From: Flavobacteriales bacterium
GTDB lineage: Bacteria; Bacteroidota; Bacteroidia; CAIKAF01
Direction of reading: 5' to 3'
DNA: 64,000 nucleotides
Assembly (NCBI GenBank): GCA_025451235.1
Contig: JANWKT010000017.1
Span: 124,001-188,000, forward strand
Under the pieces are notes generated by a model. That model was not told where the DNA came from. It worked only from the letters and a program-made list of their open reading frames with translations, and did no database searches. The position numbers and the translations under genes were made by a program. Of the stretch, positions 37,075 through 45,409 are shown in pieces. The stretch's first letter is position 1. The number at the start of each line of letters is the position of its first letter.

Positions 37075-37491
37075 TTAGTTCTGGTGAACAGATTCTCCAA
37101 CCTCCTTTAACCAATCGATCCCTTTATCGAATTTTGATACCACCTTATACGGTTGTTTTGGACGTTTGATCTTATAATAGAAAGTAGCAATGATCATTTG
37201 AGATAAATTTTTTACCATTACTGCAGAAGCAAGTGTTGGGGTGATTTCTTCCATGACAACTGCATTGTCTCGGGCTTCTTTAGTTATTTTTACAAATTCA
37301 CCCGCTTCGAATATGAACAAACTTTTTTTCCCTTTGGTAATTGTATTGTAAGCCTCCAACATTTTTAATTGCAGTGGAACATCAATGAGGGTACATGGTC
37401 TAAAATAGACATGTACAATCCCATCCTTCCTCATTCCAATAATCGCATCCTCCATTTTGATCGTTCTGATCAAGGCATCTTGTTCCTGCAT
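37075..37491 (-). CDS. STAS/SEC14-like (DUF7793-type) protein
   Basis: A 138-aa soluble protein with 'EDAIIGMRKDGIVHVYFRPCTLIDVPLQLKMLEAYNTI' and 'FIFEAGEFVKITKEARDNA', which fits the short STAS/SEC14-like proteins of Bacteroidota. These resemble anti-anti-sigma factors but have no phosphorylatable Ser clearly visible here. No partner gene adjoins it. Role unknown. Confidence 0.7.
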   Translation of the reverse strand: MQEQDALIRTIKMEDAIIGMRKDGIVHVYFRPCTLIDVPLQLKMLEAYNTITKGKKSLFIFEAGEFVKITKEARDNAVVMEEITPTLASAVMVKNLSQMIIATFYYKIKRPKQPYKVVSKFDKGIDWLKEVGESVHQN

Positions 37492-37594
37492 GTATCTTGC
37501 TTTCGGTTAAAGTGTTAGGGGAGGTCACACAAATATATATATTTTTATTATCCTACCACCCCTTCTCAAAAAAAATATCAAAAGCAAGAAGAAA

Positions 37595-37948
37595 TTAAGG
37601 AGAAAGAATAGAAACCTGGTCGATCACTTTGCCTTCAGGTGTTCCGTGCATAATATCGGCCTTTTCCATTTTACTCATAAAATATTCAAGTACGGGATCA
37701 TTTTTTACCAGGGAGGTCCAATGGCTCTTCAATTGTTCAGCGGTGCAATCTCCAATCACTGTGATCAACATCATATGGGTCTCTTCGGGACTTAACATCA
37801 TTTGTGAGGTAAAATTTTCCACCAATTCTCTCGAAATGGGTTCTAATTGTGAAGGATCTACGATATCCACTCCTATCATAATGGCATAGCAGGAGCCATT
37901 GTTGCCTCTTACAGGAATTGTTTTTATGTTGACGATGGAATTTTTCAT
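37595..37948 (-). CDS. Hypothetical protein
   Basis: A 117-aa protein with no signal peptide: 'IKTIPVRGNNGSCYAIMIGVDIVDP', 'LSPEETHMMLITVIGDCTAEQL'. No known family recognised. It is just downstream of the M43 protease start region and in the same direction as it. The Met at 37960 is an alternative start but has less room for a ribosome site. Confidence 0.6.
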   Translation of the reverse strand: MKNSIVNIKTIPVRGNNGSCYAIMIGVDIVDPSQLEPISRELVENFTSQMMLSPEETHMMLITVIGDCTAEQLKSHWTSLVKNDPVLEYFMSKMEKADIMHGTPEGKVIDQVSILSP

Positions 37949-37965
37949 GGTCCATTTCACCTATA

Positions 37966-39270
37966 TCATTGCAGGATCAATGGATAGGTTTGCGTACCTT
38001 CTTTAAGATGGATATTTACAAAATAAATACCTGCCTGATGTTCGGATAAATCGATCCCTATTTTCTTACTTGAATTTTCTTTGATCGTATAACGGCGTAC
38101 TATTTTCCCAAGGAGATCTTGTACTTCAACCACTAATTCATTTTCCAGGGATAAATCATCAAATTCAATATAGATGAGCCCGTTGGAAGGATTTGGATAT
38201 AGTTGGATATGTCCATTCTCTATAGGGGAAATACCAGAGGAAGAACAGAGATGATCCAATCCGGTGGCCACCAGGTTAGAAAACTGCCAAAGGGGTTGCC
38301 TGGAGGGTACCTGCAAGGCCGCATACATTCGGGTTGCCTGGCCTTGGGTGAACATCTTATAGCATCCATCCTGACCTCCGCAATAGTCCATATAGTTTTC
38401 GGCATTGATAAGATTACTATTGCAATTTAAAGGACTGTTCGAGGATGCGGATGCATGACAGAGATAAGAAGACCCTAAATAATCGCAGGGAGGGGTATCT
38501 GCGACATTATCGTTCGGATTTGCACATCCACCATCGAAGGTATGGATCAAATTGAGCCAATGCCCAAATTCGTGTGACAGCGTAGAAGCAAATTCGGGCT
38601 CCCAGGTACAATTAATTCCAAGATAGGCTCCGTTATAAACGATCCTTGCAGTATTATTATTCGACATACTTGTACTGGGATAATAGGCATAACCCGAATT
38701 GGTGGTTACTGCATCATTGAATAAATCGTTCATCACATAAATATTCATGTACTTGTAATTATCCCATGCATCAGCCGCAATGGCCAGGTCATAACCACTT
38801 CCATTGGCATATCCGGCCGTTACCGGGTGATAGTCGATTCCGGTTGTTGGATTTCCACCCGGATCTTTTTGGGCCAGGGCAAAAACCACATCGGGCATGG
38901 TGCCTCTGATGGCCAGGAAATTATTGTGAACGGAATTAAAATCTGCATTGAGGCCATGGAAATCTTGGTTTACTTTATCCAATGCATCGATAATAATGGC
39001 ATCGTTCACCGGCATACCCCCCTGGGTGGTTCCATAGACATGAAATACCACTGGAATTACATAACAATTTCCCCCTTGCATTTCTTTGGTAGCAAACTCT
39101 TTGGTGAAAATTTCCAGCTCTTTTCTTTCTTTAATGAAAACAGAGTCGGTAGATTGCATGTCCAACGAGACTTTGCAGTTCCGGTTATTGGGTAATTCGG
39201 GTGTTTGGGCCGTCATGCTAATGGTAAGGCAAAATAATACGAAGTAGGTGAGGAGAAATCGTTTTTTCAT
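37966..39270 (-). CDS. M43-type (cytophagalysin-like) metalloprotease with T9SS domain
   Basis: A 434-aa secreted zinc endopeptidase. After a signal peptide ('CLTISMTAQ') and pro-region comes the extended metzincin motif 'LSHEFGHWLNLIHTF' (HExxHxxGxxH), then the Met-turn region 'AENYMDYCGG'. The last ~80 residues ('IQLYPNPSNGLIYIEF') form a type A sorting domain. It is expected to digest proteins outside the cell. The start is 'MKKRFLL' (39270); the track adds 17 residues. It is the third T9SS cargo of the window. Confidence 0.9.
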   Translation of the reverse strand: MKKRFLLTYFVLFCLTISMTAQTPELPNNRNCKVSLDMQSTDSVFIKERKELEIFTKEFATKEMQGGNCYVIPVVFHVYGTTQGGMPVNDAIIIDALDKVNQDFHGLNADFNSVHNNFLAIRGTMPDVVFALAQKDPGGNPTTGIDYHPVTAGYANGSGYDLAIAADAWDNYKYMNIYVMNDLFNDAVTTNSGYAYYPSTSMSNNNTARIVYNGAYLGINCTWEPEFASTLSHEFGHWLNLIHTFDGGCANPNDNVADTPPCDYLGSSYLCHASASSNSPLNCNSNLINAENYMDYCGGQDGCYKMFTQGQATRMYAALQVPSRQPLWQFSNLVATGLDHLCSSSGISPIENGHIQLYPNPSNGLIYIEFDDLSLENELVVEVQDLLGKIVRRYTIKENSSKKIGIDLSEHQAGIYFVNIHLKEGTQTYPLILQ

Positions 39271-39321
39271 ATAATCAAATATATGAATTTTTTTAGCCCG
39301 TGGCGAAGTGATAGCCCGCAA

Positions 39322-39403
39322 GGGGCGAATGCCCGCAGCACTTAATAGATATGAGTAAACAAGAGGAATACCAATAGCTATTTAGTGCTGCGGCATGAGC
39401 CCC
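39322..39403. repeat. Long palindromic element
   Basis: The arms around CCGCAGCACTTAATAG (39333-39348) and CTATTTAGTGCTGCGG (39378-39393) match at 15 of 16. The pairing extends outwards through ATGCC/GCAT and GGGGC/GCCCC, giving a stem of about 26 bp with a 29-nt loop. It lies in the spacer between the M43 protease and the HMA gene, and looks like a REP or MITE unit. Confidence 0.6.
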
Positions 39404-39431
39404 GAGGACTTAAACGGAGAACCGGAAATAG

Positions 39432-39782
39432 CTACTCCTGCTTTCGGCAACAACCATCCAGGCTATTCAATCCGGCTTCAGTGGCCTTTACATCATCCGC
39501 ATCATAACCCAACTTTGAAATACATTCACGGATCTTATCAATGCTGATCTTCTTTGGATTATAACTTACCTTGATAATATTGCCGGTAATGGTAAAGCTT
39601 TTGAGTCCCTTCAGTTTATACAATTCCTGGTCGAATTTTAAACCGCAGGTTTCGCATTGGGCACAATGGCTGCAATAGATCTGTGTTTTAATTTCGGTGG
39701 TAACGGTGCTTTGTGCTGAAACTTTTGTTGTTGCAAACATCACGACTAATGATATTAGGCTAATACCAATACGTATTTTCAT
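39432..39782 (-). CDS. Periplasmic heavy-metal-associated (HMA) domain protein
   Basis: A 116-aa protein with signal peptide ('FATTKVSAQ') and an HMA/ferredoxin-like fold. The metal site is an expanded cluster, 'IYCSHCAQCETCG', rather than the usual single CxxC; 'CISKLGYDADD' is the typical second half. The tail 'LDGCCRKQE' adds two Cys. It overlaps the upstream TonB receptor by 4 nt, so it probably passes copper or a similar ion in the same pathway. Confidence 0.88.
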   Translation of the reverse strand: MKIRIGISLISLVVMFATTKVSAQSTVTTEIKTQIYCSHCAQCETCGLKFDQELYKLKGLKSFTITGNIIKVSYNPKKISIDKIRECISKLGYDADDVKATEAGLNSLDGCCRKQE

Positions 39783-41992
39783 TTTTTAAGTTTTTTTGAT
39801 GGTTTATAATCTAGTTTTACTCGTATACCGGCATAAAACATCCGGCCGAAAATAGGCGCATATACCAATGTAGCATCAAATTTATTGCCAAAAGGATTGG
39901 CAGCATCGGCCAGCGGTGTATGCTGGGTATAATTGGTAATATTTTCGCAACCCAGGTACACATCCAGGATCTTGAAGCTTTTGGTAATTTGTGCATTGAG
40001 GGTAACATACCAAGGCGTAGCTCCATGGAAATGAGCGAAGGCCGGATCTGTAACATCGGGCATTCGGCTATTGCCGGTAAGATGGGTGGTAAAGTCGAAA
40101 CTAAATCCCCATTTGGGAGTGGTATAACCCAGATTGATCAACGCCCTATGCATAGGGACCAAAGGAACTGTTTTTAAAACCCCGTTGTAGCTGGCCCTTA
40201 CATCCTGGAATTTATAGGCCAGTCTTACTTCGAATTTTTTTACCGGCTCCATATTAAAATTGAACTGGAAAACATTGCTGAAGGAGGGACCACTTAAATT
40301 GGAGAATACCAGGAGATCTTCCGCTTCCCTATCAACAATTAACTGATGGGTAAAATCGGTCCTGAAAAAATCTGCTACCAGGGTTGCATCCCTTTTGTTG
40401 ATCTTAAATACATATTGCAAACTTCCTCCATAATTCCAGGCGATCTCTGGTTGGATGGTGCTATTGATTTGGATGGTCCTGGAAGTAACCAGCATGGATA
40501 TATTATCTGCAAATAAATTGGGTACCCTCCAACCTCTTCCTCCGGCCACTCGGAACATGAGGCCTTTGGTGATCTCCCATTTAATATGGGCACGTGGTGA
40601 GGGCATCAGTCCATATAAATTATGATAATCTAACCGGCCACCCGCAACCACCGTTACCCCTCTTAAATTATCCAGGGTATATTCAAAAAATCCGCCGGGT
40701 ACCAGTTCTATTCTTTTCAGGTTGATGCCTGCATACGTTTCATCATAATCATCATATAAAAAACTGGCTCCTGCTCTGAATTTATGCTTGGTATTTCCAA
40801 AAATGGATTGATAAATAATATTGAAGAACCCACTTTTTTGGATCCCACGATAACCATTCAGACCGATGAATCCACGTTGATAATGATAAATAAAATTGGC
40901 TTGCATGCCAATGCTTTTCCATTCCATTTCGGGAAAAACAATGCCGAATTTGGCAAAAGCTTCACCTCTCCAGGTGGTCATTTGCACTCCATATTGTGGA
41001 GCAAGGCTATCGTTGCGATAAAACGCAGTAGTTCCTCCATTGCGTAATTCATGCAATCCTTTTACACCGAATTGTGTTTCGATCCTTTTTCCAAAATACT
41101 GCCAGCGATGCACAAAGCTTCCCGTTTTTAACAAAGGCATGTCCAGGAATCCATCGTTGTTATGATCGGCAATGGTATTAAAATAATCACCATGTAATAA
41201 GGTAATATTACTCCAGCGCTTTCCAACCCTAAACGAAACATTGGCATTGCCTTCAACACGGCCCATATGATTTACATAGGCATTAAAAAGCAGCCGATCG
41301 GCATTATGGGGTTTTCTAAGCTCCAGGTTGATCTGGCCGGTAACAGCTTCATATCCGTTTACCACCGATCCTGCCCCTTTTGAAATTTGTAAACTTTCCA
41401 TCCAGGTGCCTGGAACATAATTCAAACCGAAAGGAGAGGCCAATCCTCTGATGGAGGGCAATAGCTCAGTGGTGAGCTGTACATAGCGGCCATCCAGCCC
41501 CAGCATTTGTATGCTTTTTGCTCCGGTGATGGCATCACTGTAGTTAACATCCACAGTAGCATTGGTGCTAAAACTTTCCGATAGATTACAACAGGCCGCT
41601 TTAATGAATTCCCGCTCCGTTAATGTTTCTATAAGTTGTGGATTTAAAACTGAAAAGGAGGAAGCACTTTTTTCTCCAATAAAAATAGATTCTCTTAGGT
41701 CGATCACCTTTTCCTTCAGATAAAAAATGGGGGCCTCCTTGTCAAGGTCGATCGTATCGGCATAATAATAAAGCATATCTGCAATCAACAGATGGACCGT
41801 ATCAGGTTTTACCAGGCTAAAGCGCCCGGCGCTATCGGCCCCTGTTCCTATTTTTTTGCCAGGGAAATAGACGATCGCTCCTGGTATTGGCTTTTTGGCC
41901 GCATCATAGACCACACCTGTTATGGTGGTCTGGGCGGCCAGCATTTGGCAAAAGGCTAATATAAAAACGAATAAATAATAAAATCTTTTCAT
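39779..41992 (-). CDS. TonB-dependent receptor of a metal-handling triad
   Basis: A 737-aa outer-membrane receptor with signal peptide, a CarboxypepD_reg-like domain ('TTITGVVYDAAKKPIPGA'), a plug ('SIQMLGLDGRYVQLTTELLPSI') and a barrel. It lies between a HYC_CC_PP protein and an HMA protein. That trio recurs in Bacteroidota and is linked to copper-type metal import or sensing. Substrate inferred from neighbours only. Confidence 0.88.
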   Translation of the reverse strand: MKRFYYLFVFILAFCQMLAAQTTITGVVYDAAKKPIPGAIVYFPGKKIGTGADSAGRFSLVKPDTVHLLIADMLYYYADTIDLDKEAPIFYLKEKVIDLRESIFIGEKSASSFSVLNPQLIETLTEREFIKAACCNLSESFSTNATVDVNYSDAITGAKSIQMLGLDGRYVQLTTELLPSIRGLASPFGLNYVPGTWMESLQISKGAGSVVNGYEAVTGQINLELRKPHNADRLLFNAYVNHMGRVEGNANVSFRVGKRWSNITLLHGDYFNTIADHNNDGFLDMPLLKTGSFVHRWQYFGKRIETQFGVKGLHELRNGGTTAFYRNDSLAPQYGVQMTTWRGEAFAKFGIVFPEMEWKSIGMQANFIYHYQRGFIGLNGYRGIQKSGFFNIIYQSIFGNTKHKFRAGASFLYDDYDETYAGINLKRIELVPGGFFEYTLDNLRGVTVVAGGRLDYHNLYGLMPSPRAHIKWEITKGLMFRVAGGRGWRVPNLFADNISMLVTSRTIQINSTIQPEIAWNYGGSLQYVFKINKRDATLVADFFRTDFTHQLIVDREAEDLLVFSNLSGPSFSNVFQFNFNMEPVKKFEVRLAYKFQDVRASYNGVLKTVPLVPMHRALINLGYTTPKWGFSFDFTTHLTGNSRMPDVTDPAFAHFHGATPWYVTLNAQITKSFKILDVYLGCENITNYTQHTPLADAANPFGNKFDATLVYAPIFGRMFYAGIRVKLDYKPSKKLKK

Positions 41993-42046
41993 TACTTTGA
42001 ATAATAAAAGTTCAACAATAAAAAATTGTTAGTAAGTGAAAAGGGA

Positions 42047-42445
42047 TCAGATCCTGAATACGCAAATGCTGCAAGGCTCAGGGGGCCTTATGGTATAAGA
42101 ATCCGCATAAAAATGAGGGGAGTAATCAGCAGGAGACTGTAATGAAAAATGAGTAAGGGTCTGTGTAAAAACGGGATTGGCAATGAAGATTTTGTAAATG
42201 GATACATTCGAATTATCATCTACACTTACAATGGTTTGTTGAAGATCACAGCAATCAGCTTGTTCAAAATGTGGACTGGTTTCATGGCAGTCTTTTTCTT
42301 CTTCGCCACAAGGATCTTCCAATCCGAATCCGGTATATACATTTTCGAAACCGGTAATGGTACATTTATGGAAGCTCATGGTATATCCACTCATCCCATG
42401 CAGGTACATGGTTAACACTAACAGGGATATGATCTTTTTGAGCAT
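42047..42445 (-). CDS. HYC_CC_PP family protein
   Basis: A 132-aa exported protein with an N-terminal signal, 'SFHKCTITGF' (HKC in place of HYC), 'QADCCDLQQ' and 'RPPEPCSICVF', the three motifs that name this family. The Cys/His pairs suggest metal binding. It is the first gene of the triad with the TonB receptor and HMA protein. Confidence 0.8.
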   Translation of the reverse strand: MLKKIISLLVLTMYLHGMSGYTMSFHKCTITGFENVYTGFGLEDPCGEEEKDCHETSPHFEQADCCDLQQTIVSVDDNSNVSIYKIFIANPVFTQTLTHFSLQSPADYSPHFYADSYTIRPPEPCSICVFRI

Positions 42446-42706
42446 TGCTAAGCAAAGTTACGGCATTAATATTGTTAAAACAAAGGAATGCCTTGCATTT
42501 AAACGCAAATCCACTCATGGTATTATTTTTTAACTGTTTTTTTTCAGGATATCTTGGCTACCTGTCAGCTACGATGCATGTCTGCAAAGACTGGCAACCG
42601 AGGCGCAGCCGAGCTCATGAACACCTATTATAAAAATAGTATAGTGAGTAATTGCCCGTCTCTACTAACGACTACGAATAATCTTCTTGCCAAAAAACAA
42701 AAGGAT

Positions 42707-42754
42707 GCAGCCTGCCTGCCGACGCTCGGCCTTGCACCAGGGCCGGCAGGCTGC
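42707..42754. repeat. GC-rich hairpin 1
   Basis: GCAGCCTGCC and GGCAGGCTGC form a perfect 10-bp stem around a 28-nt loop. The composition differs sharply from its AT-rich surroundings. Confidence 0.6.
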
Positions 42755-42764
42755 TATCCCTGGC

Positions 42765-42787
42765 GCCTGCCTACCGGACAGGCAGGC
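42765..42787. repeat. GC-rich hairpin 2
   Basis: GCCTGCCT-ACCGGAC-AGGCAGGC, an 8-bp stem with a 7-nt loop, 10 nt after hairpin 1 and sharing its CCTGCC core. Confidence 0.6.
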
Positions 42788-42834
42788 TTCAGGCATAAAT
42801 TTTGTATACTTGTATGTCTGAAATATTCATTCGT

Positions 42835-43248
42835 ATGAAGCATTTATTATTCTTTCTATTCATCAGTTGTGGCTCTGCCATCATGGCCCAAACCATCCAA
42901 AACAGCTCCTGGCAAACCGTTGGATATATTAAAGAGGATGGCACCGTACAGGACGATTCATGGCGCACCATTGGATATATCAAAAGCGATGGAACTGTAC
43001 AAGATGATTCATGGAGGACCATCGGGTACATTAAAACCGATGGAACCATTCAAAACGATTCGTGGAGGACCATAGGATATATTAAGACCGATGGAACCAT
43101 ACAGGATGATTCATGGAGAACCATTGGATATATTAAAAGCGATGGCACCATGCAAGATGATTCATGGCGCACCATTGGTTATGCCAAGGATGTAAATACT
43201 ACCTGGGCAGCTGCTGCAGTATTCTTTTTCTTCTATCATTTAAATTGA
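42835..43248 (+). CDS. Secreted protein of 17-residue tandem repeats
   Basis: A 137-aa protein: signal peptide 'MKHLLFFLFISCGSAIMA', then five full copies and one partial copy of QDDSWRTIGYIKSDGTV, then a hydrophobic C terminus 'TWAAAAVFFFFYHLN'. The pattern I-x-x-DGT with an invariant Trp suggests a small closed beta structure, like the Bacteroidota proteins named '5-fold beta-flower' (comparison from memory). The start is 'MKHLLF' (42835). Its TGA overlaps the ATG of the beta-lactamase (TGATG), so the two are translationally coupled. Confidence 0.8.
   Translation: MKHLLFFLFISCGSAIMAQTIQNSSWQTVGYIKEDGTVQDDSWRTIGYIKSDGTVQDDSWRTIGYIKTDGTIQNDSWRTIGYIKTDGTIQDDSWRTIGYIKSDGTMQDDSWRTIGYAKDVNTTWAAAAVFFFFYHLN
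42898..43203 (+). repeat. In-frame 51-bp tandem repeat
   Basis: Six 51-nt units (the last partial) encode the 17-residue repeat. DNA identity between units is high but not perfect, with synonymous changes. This argues for older duplication under selection rather than fresh slippage. Confidence 0.75.
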
Positions 43249-43958
43249 TGAAGAAACTCATTTTTTGTTTACTCCTTACAGGCTCTTTGGTGGCCCAATC
43301 CAATCGGCTGGATATTACCCCCCTTACAGGGAGTTTTTATATATACACTACGTATAGCGATTATAAAGGCACACTATTCCCTGCGAATGGAATGTATGTA
43401 GTAACCGATAGTGGGGTGATCATGATAGATGCATTATGGGATGAAACCCAAACCCAACCGTTGTTAGACTCCATCGAAAAAAGGCATCATAAAAAAGTAA
43501 AGTTATGTGTAACCACTCATTTTCACGATGACAGGGTGGCTGGGCTGGATATTCTTAAAACCCAAGGGGTAAAAACCTATTCTTCCATACTATCCTATCA
43601 AAAAGGAAAAGAAAGAGGAGAAAAAACAACGGAATTCCAGTTTCAAAAAGATACGGTTTTTTCATTGGGTGGGGTGAGTTTCCAAACATTTTATCCCGGT
43701 CATGGACATACACCTGATAATATTGTGATATGGTTTCCCAAAGCTAAAATATTGTATGGAGGATGTTTTATAAAAAGTGTGGATGCAAGTGGATTAGGTA
43801 ACCTGGAAGATGCAGATGTGGAGAGCTGGACCAGTGCTGTACAAAGAACCGTAAAGAGATTTAAACATCCCAAATATGTGATCCCAGGGCATCAGAGCTG
43901 GAAAGGTGATGAGGCACTCTATCATACATTAAGCTTATTGTATAACACAAAAAAATAA
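43248..43958 (+). CDS. Subclass B1 metallo-beta-lactamase
   Basis: A 236-aa secreted zinc hydrolase (signal 'LLLTGSLVAQ'), expected to open beta-lactam rings including carbapenems. All six B1 zinc ligands are present: His91, His93 and Asp95 in 'TTHFHDDRVAG', His154 in 'PGHGHTPDN', Cys173 in 'YGGCFIKS' and His215 in 'VIPGHQSW'. The substrate Lys176 and Asn185 ('LGNLEDAD') are also in place. It resembles chromosomal enzymes of Flavobacteriia. The ATG overlaps the TGA of the repeat-protein gene. Confidence 0.93.
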   Translation: MKKLIFCLLLTGSLVAQSNRLDITPLTGSFYIYTTYSDYKGTLFPANGMYVVTDSGVIMIDALWDETQTQPLLDSIEKRHHKKVKLCVTTHFHDDRVAGLDILKTQGVKTYSSILSYQKGKERGEKTTEFQFQKDTVFSLGGVSFQTFYPGHGHTPDNIVIWFPKAKILYGGCFIKSVDASGLGNLEDADVESWTSAVQRTVKRFKHPKYVIPGHQSWKGDEALYHTLSLLYNTKK

Positions 43959-43959
43959 T

Positions 43960-44865
43960 ATGGATTTTGGAAGAGTAGACGAAAAGGAACTGGATAAAAT
44001 AAAATTTTCCTTACCCAAGGACCATTCCCAAACAACCAAAGTATTATCCGGATCAAAGAGAAAAGGCAAAATGAACATCATGGTGGGATGTGCCAAATGG
44101 GGACGACCCGATTGGGTGGGTAAGATCTATCCAAAGGGCACCAAGGCGGTTAATTTTCTGGATGAATATGCCAAGCAATTCAATTGTATAGAGTACAATG
44201 CCATTTTTTATAAACTTCCCTCTAAATCAGATGTGGAAAAGTATAAATCCAAGACCAACCCACAATTCAAGTTTTTCCCCAAATTCCAGGAGGCTATTAC
44301 GCATAGGAAGAGATTAAAAAACGTACAACAGGACCTGGATGAATTTTGGGAAGTATATGCCCAATTTGGAAAAAATGCAGGACCGGTTTTTTTAATGCCC
44401 CACCCCCAGATGAATCCTACAAAAAATTTGGAAACCATCCAGGAATTTATTCAAATGGTACCAAAAGATGTAGACCTGTTCGTAGAGTTTCGCCATGAGG
44501 ATTGGTACAAGACCCCCCATGTAGATAATATGTATGAATGGTTGGCAAAAAACAAAAGAGGAAGCATTATTACCGACTCCGCCGGCCGACGAGACTGTGT
44601 ACATATGAGGTTAACCACTCCGGATGCCTTTATTCGTTTTGTAGGAAATAGCCTGCATCCATCAGACTATAAAAGGATCGATCAATGGGTCGACCGGATC
44701 AACGAATGGGATCAACAAGGATTACAAAATTGTTATTTCTTTATGCACCAGCACGAAGAATTATATTCACCCGAACTAAGTAAATATTTAATTGAGAAAT
44801 TAAATAAGAAATGTAAATTGAATATTCAGGTTCCGAAGTTTGCCAGCGAAGGCCAATTGTTTTAG
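43960..44865 (+). CDS. DUF72 family TIM-barrel protein
   Basis: A 301-aa protein with the DUF72 pattern 'IMVGCAKWGRPDWVGKIYP', 'LDEYAKQFNCIEYNAIFYKLPS', 'FFPKFQEAITHRKRL', 'VEFRHEDWY'. The fold is a TIM barrel; the reaction is not established. The first ~38 residues are extra and basic. It starts 1 nt after the beta-lactamase and may be in the same message. It overlaps the convergent cupin gene by 4 nt. Confidence 0.9.
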   Translation: MDFGRVDEKELDKIKFSLPKDHSQTTKVLSGSKRKGKMNIMVGCAKWGRPDWVGKIYPKGTKAVNFLDEYAKQFNCIEYNAIFYKLPSKSDVEKYKSKTNPQFKFFPKFQEAITHRKRLKNVQQDLDEFWEVYAQFGKNAGPVFLMPHPQMNPTKNLETIQEFIQMVPKDVDLFVEFRHEDWYKTPHVDNMYEWLAKNKRGSIITDSAGRRDCVHMRLTTPDAFIRFVGNSLHPSDYKRIDQWVDRINEWDQQGLQNCYFFMHQHEELYSPELSKYLIEKLNKKCKLNIQVPKFASEGQLF

Positions 44866-45404
44866 AACTTCACGTATTTATCCATCAACTCTTTGTCCAA
44901 TCCTTTAGCCCTTGCTTTTTTAGCTTGCCTGCGGAGGATACCTTCAAAAATACTTCTCCATCCGGGTAAATTGCTTTCGCTGATATCGAATAACCAAGCC
45001 AGGGCCAGTTTATCCTTAGGAAAGCCATTTGCTTTGGTTGCTCCATCCCTGGCAAGTCCGTATCCTATTTGCAAGGATTGTTCAAACCCTTTGGAAGCAG
45101 GTTTGAGTTCACAACGAAATTTGGCTGGCTGTCCTGATCGATTCCTGAACAGATGATGAATATTTTGGATAGCGGTGGCTGATTCACCTGCCTTTAATAT
45201 ATGCATTTTTTTCCCCAGTTGAATTTGGATCTCTCCCTCCAAACATTCGAATTTTTCGACATAGGTTTTATGGTAATGCAGGCCTACACCTCCTCCATCA
45301 GCGAGCTCTACTTCAACCAGGGTGCATTCTCCATTGGTATCGGCATGGGTCTTTAAAAAAGTAACATAATCTTTTTGAACTGGGTTATAGATCTTTCTTT
45401 CCAT
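44862..45404 (-). CDS. Cupin-domain protein
   Basis: A 180-aa protein whose first ~110 residues form a cupin ('GVGLHYHKTYVEKFECLEGEIQIQLG', 'LKAGESATAIQNIHHLFRN') with the usual His/Glu metal set. The C-terminal 70 residues ('WRSIFEGILRRQAKKARAKGLD') are basic and helical. Substrate unknown. It is downstream of, and probably co-transcribed with, the SRPBCC gene 5 nt away. Confidence 0.85.
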   Translation of the reverse strand: MERKIYNPVQKDYVTFLKTHADTNGECTLVEVELADGGGVGLHYHKTYVEKFECLEGEIQIQLGKKMHILKAGESATAIQNIHHLFRNRSGQPAKFRCELKPASKGFEQSLQIGYGLARDGATKANGFPKDKLALAWLFDISESNLPGWRSIFEGILRRQAKKARAKGLDKELMDKYVKF

Positions 45405-45409
45405 AAAAA

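Larger units (their letters stand above)
42446..42834. other. Palindrome-rich intergenic region
   Basis: About 390 nt between the divergent metal triad and the repeat-protein/beta-lactamase pair. It contains half of the REP family seen at 20626 (AATTGCCCGTCTC at 42650-42662) and two G+C-rich hairpins. The ORF 42554-42838 of the track is not credible. Confidence 0.6.

Noticed and set aside
42898-43203. Possible CRISPR array from evenly spaced repeats
   Set aside because: The 51-nt units are contiguous, in frame and encode a 17-residue repeat; no variable spacers.
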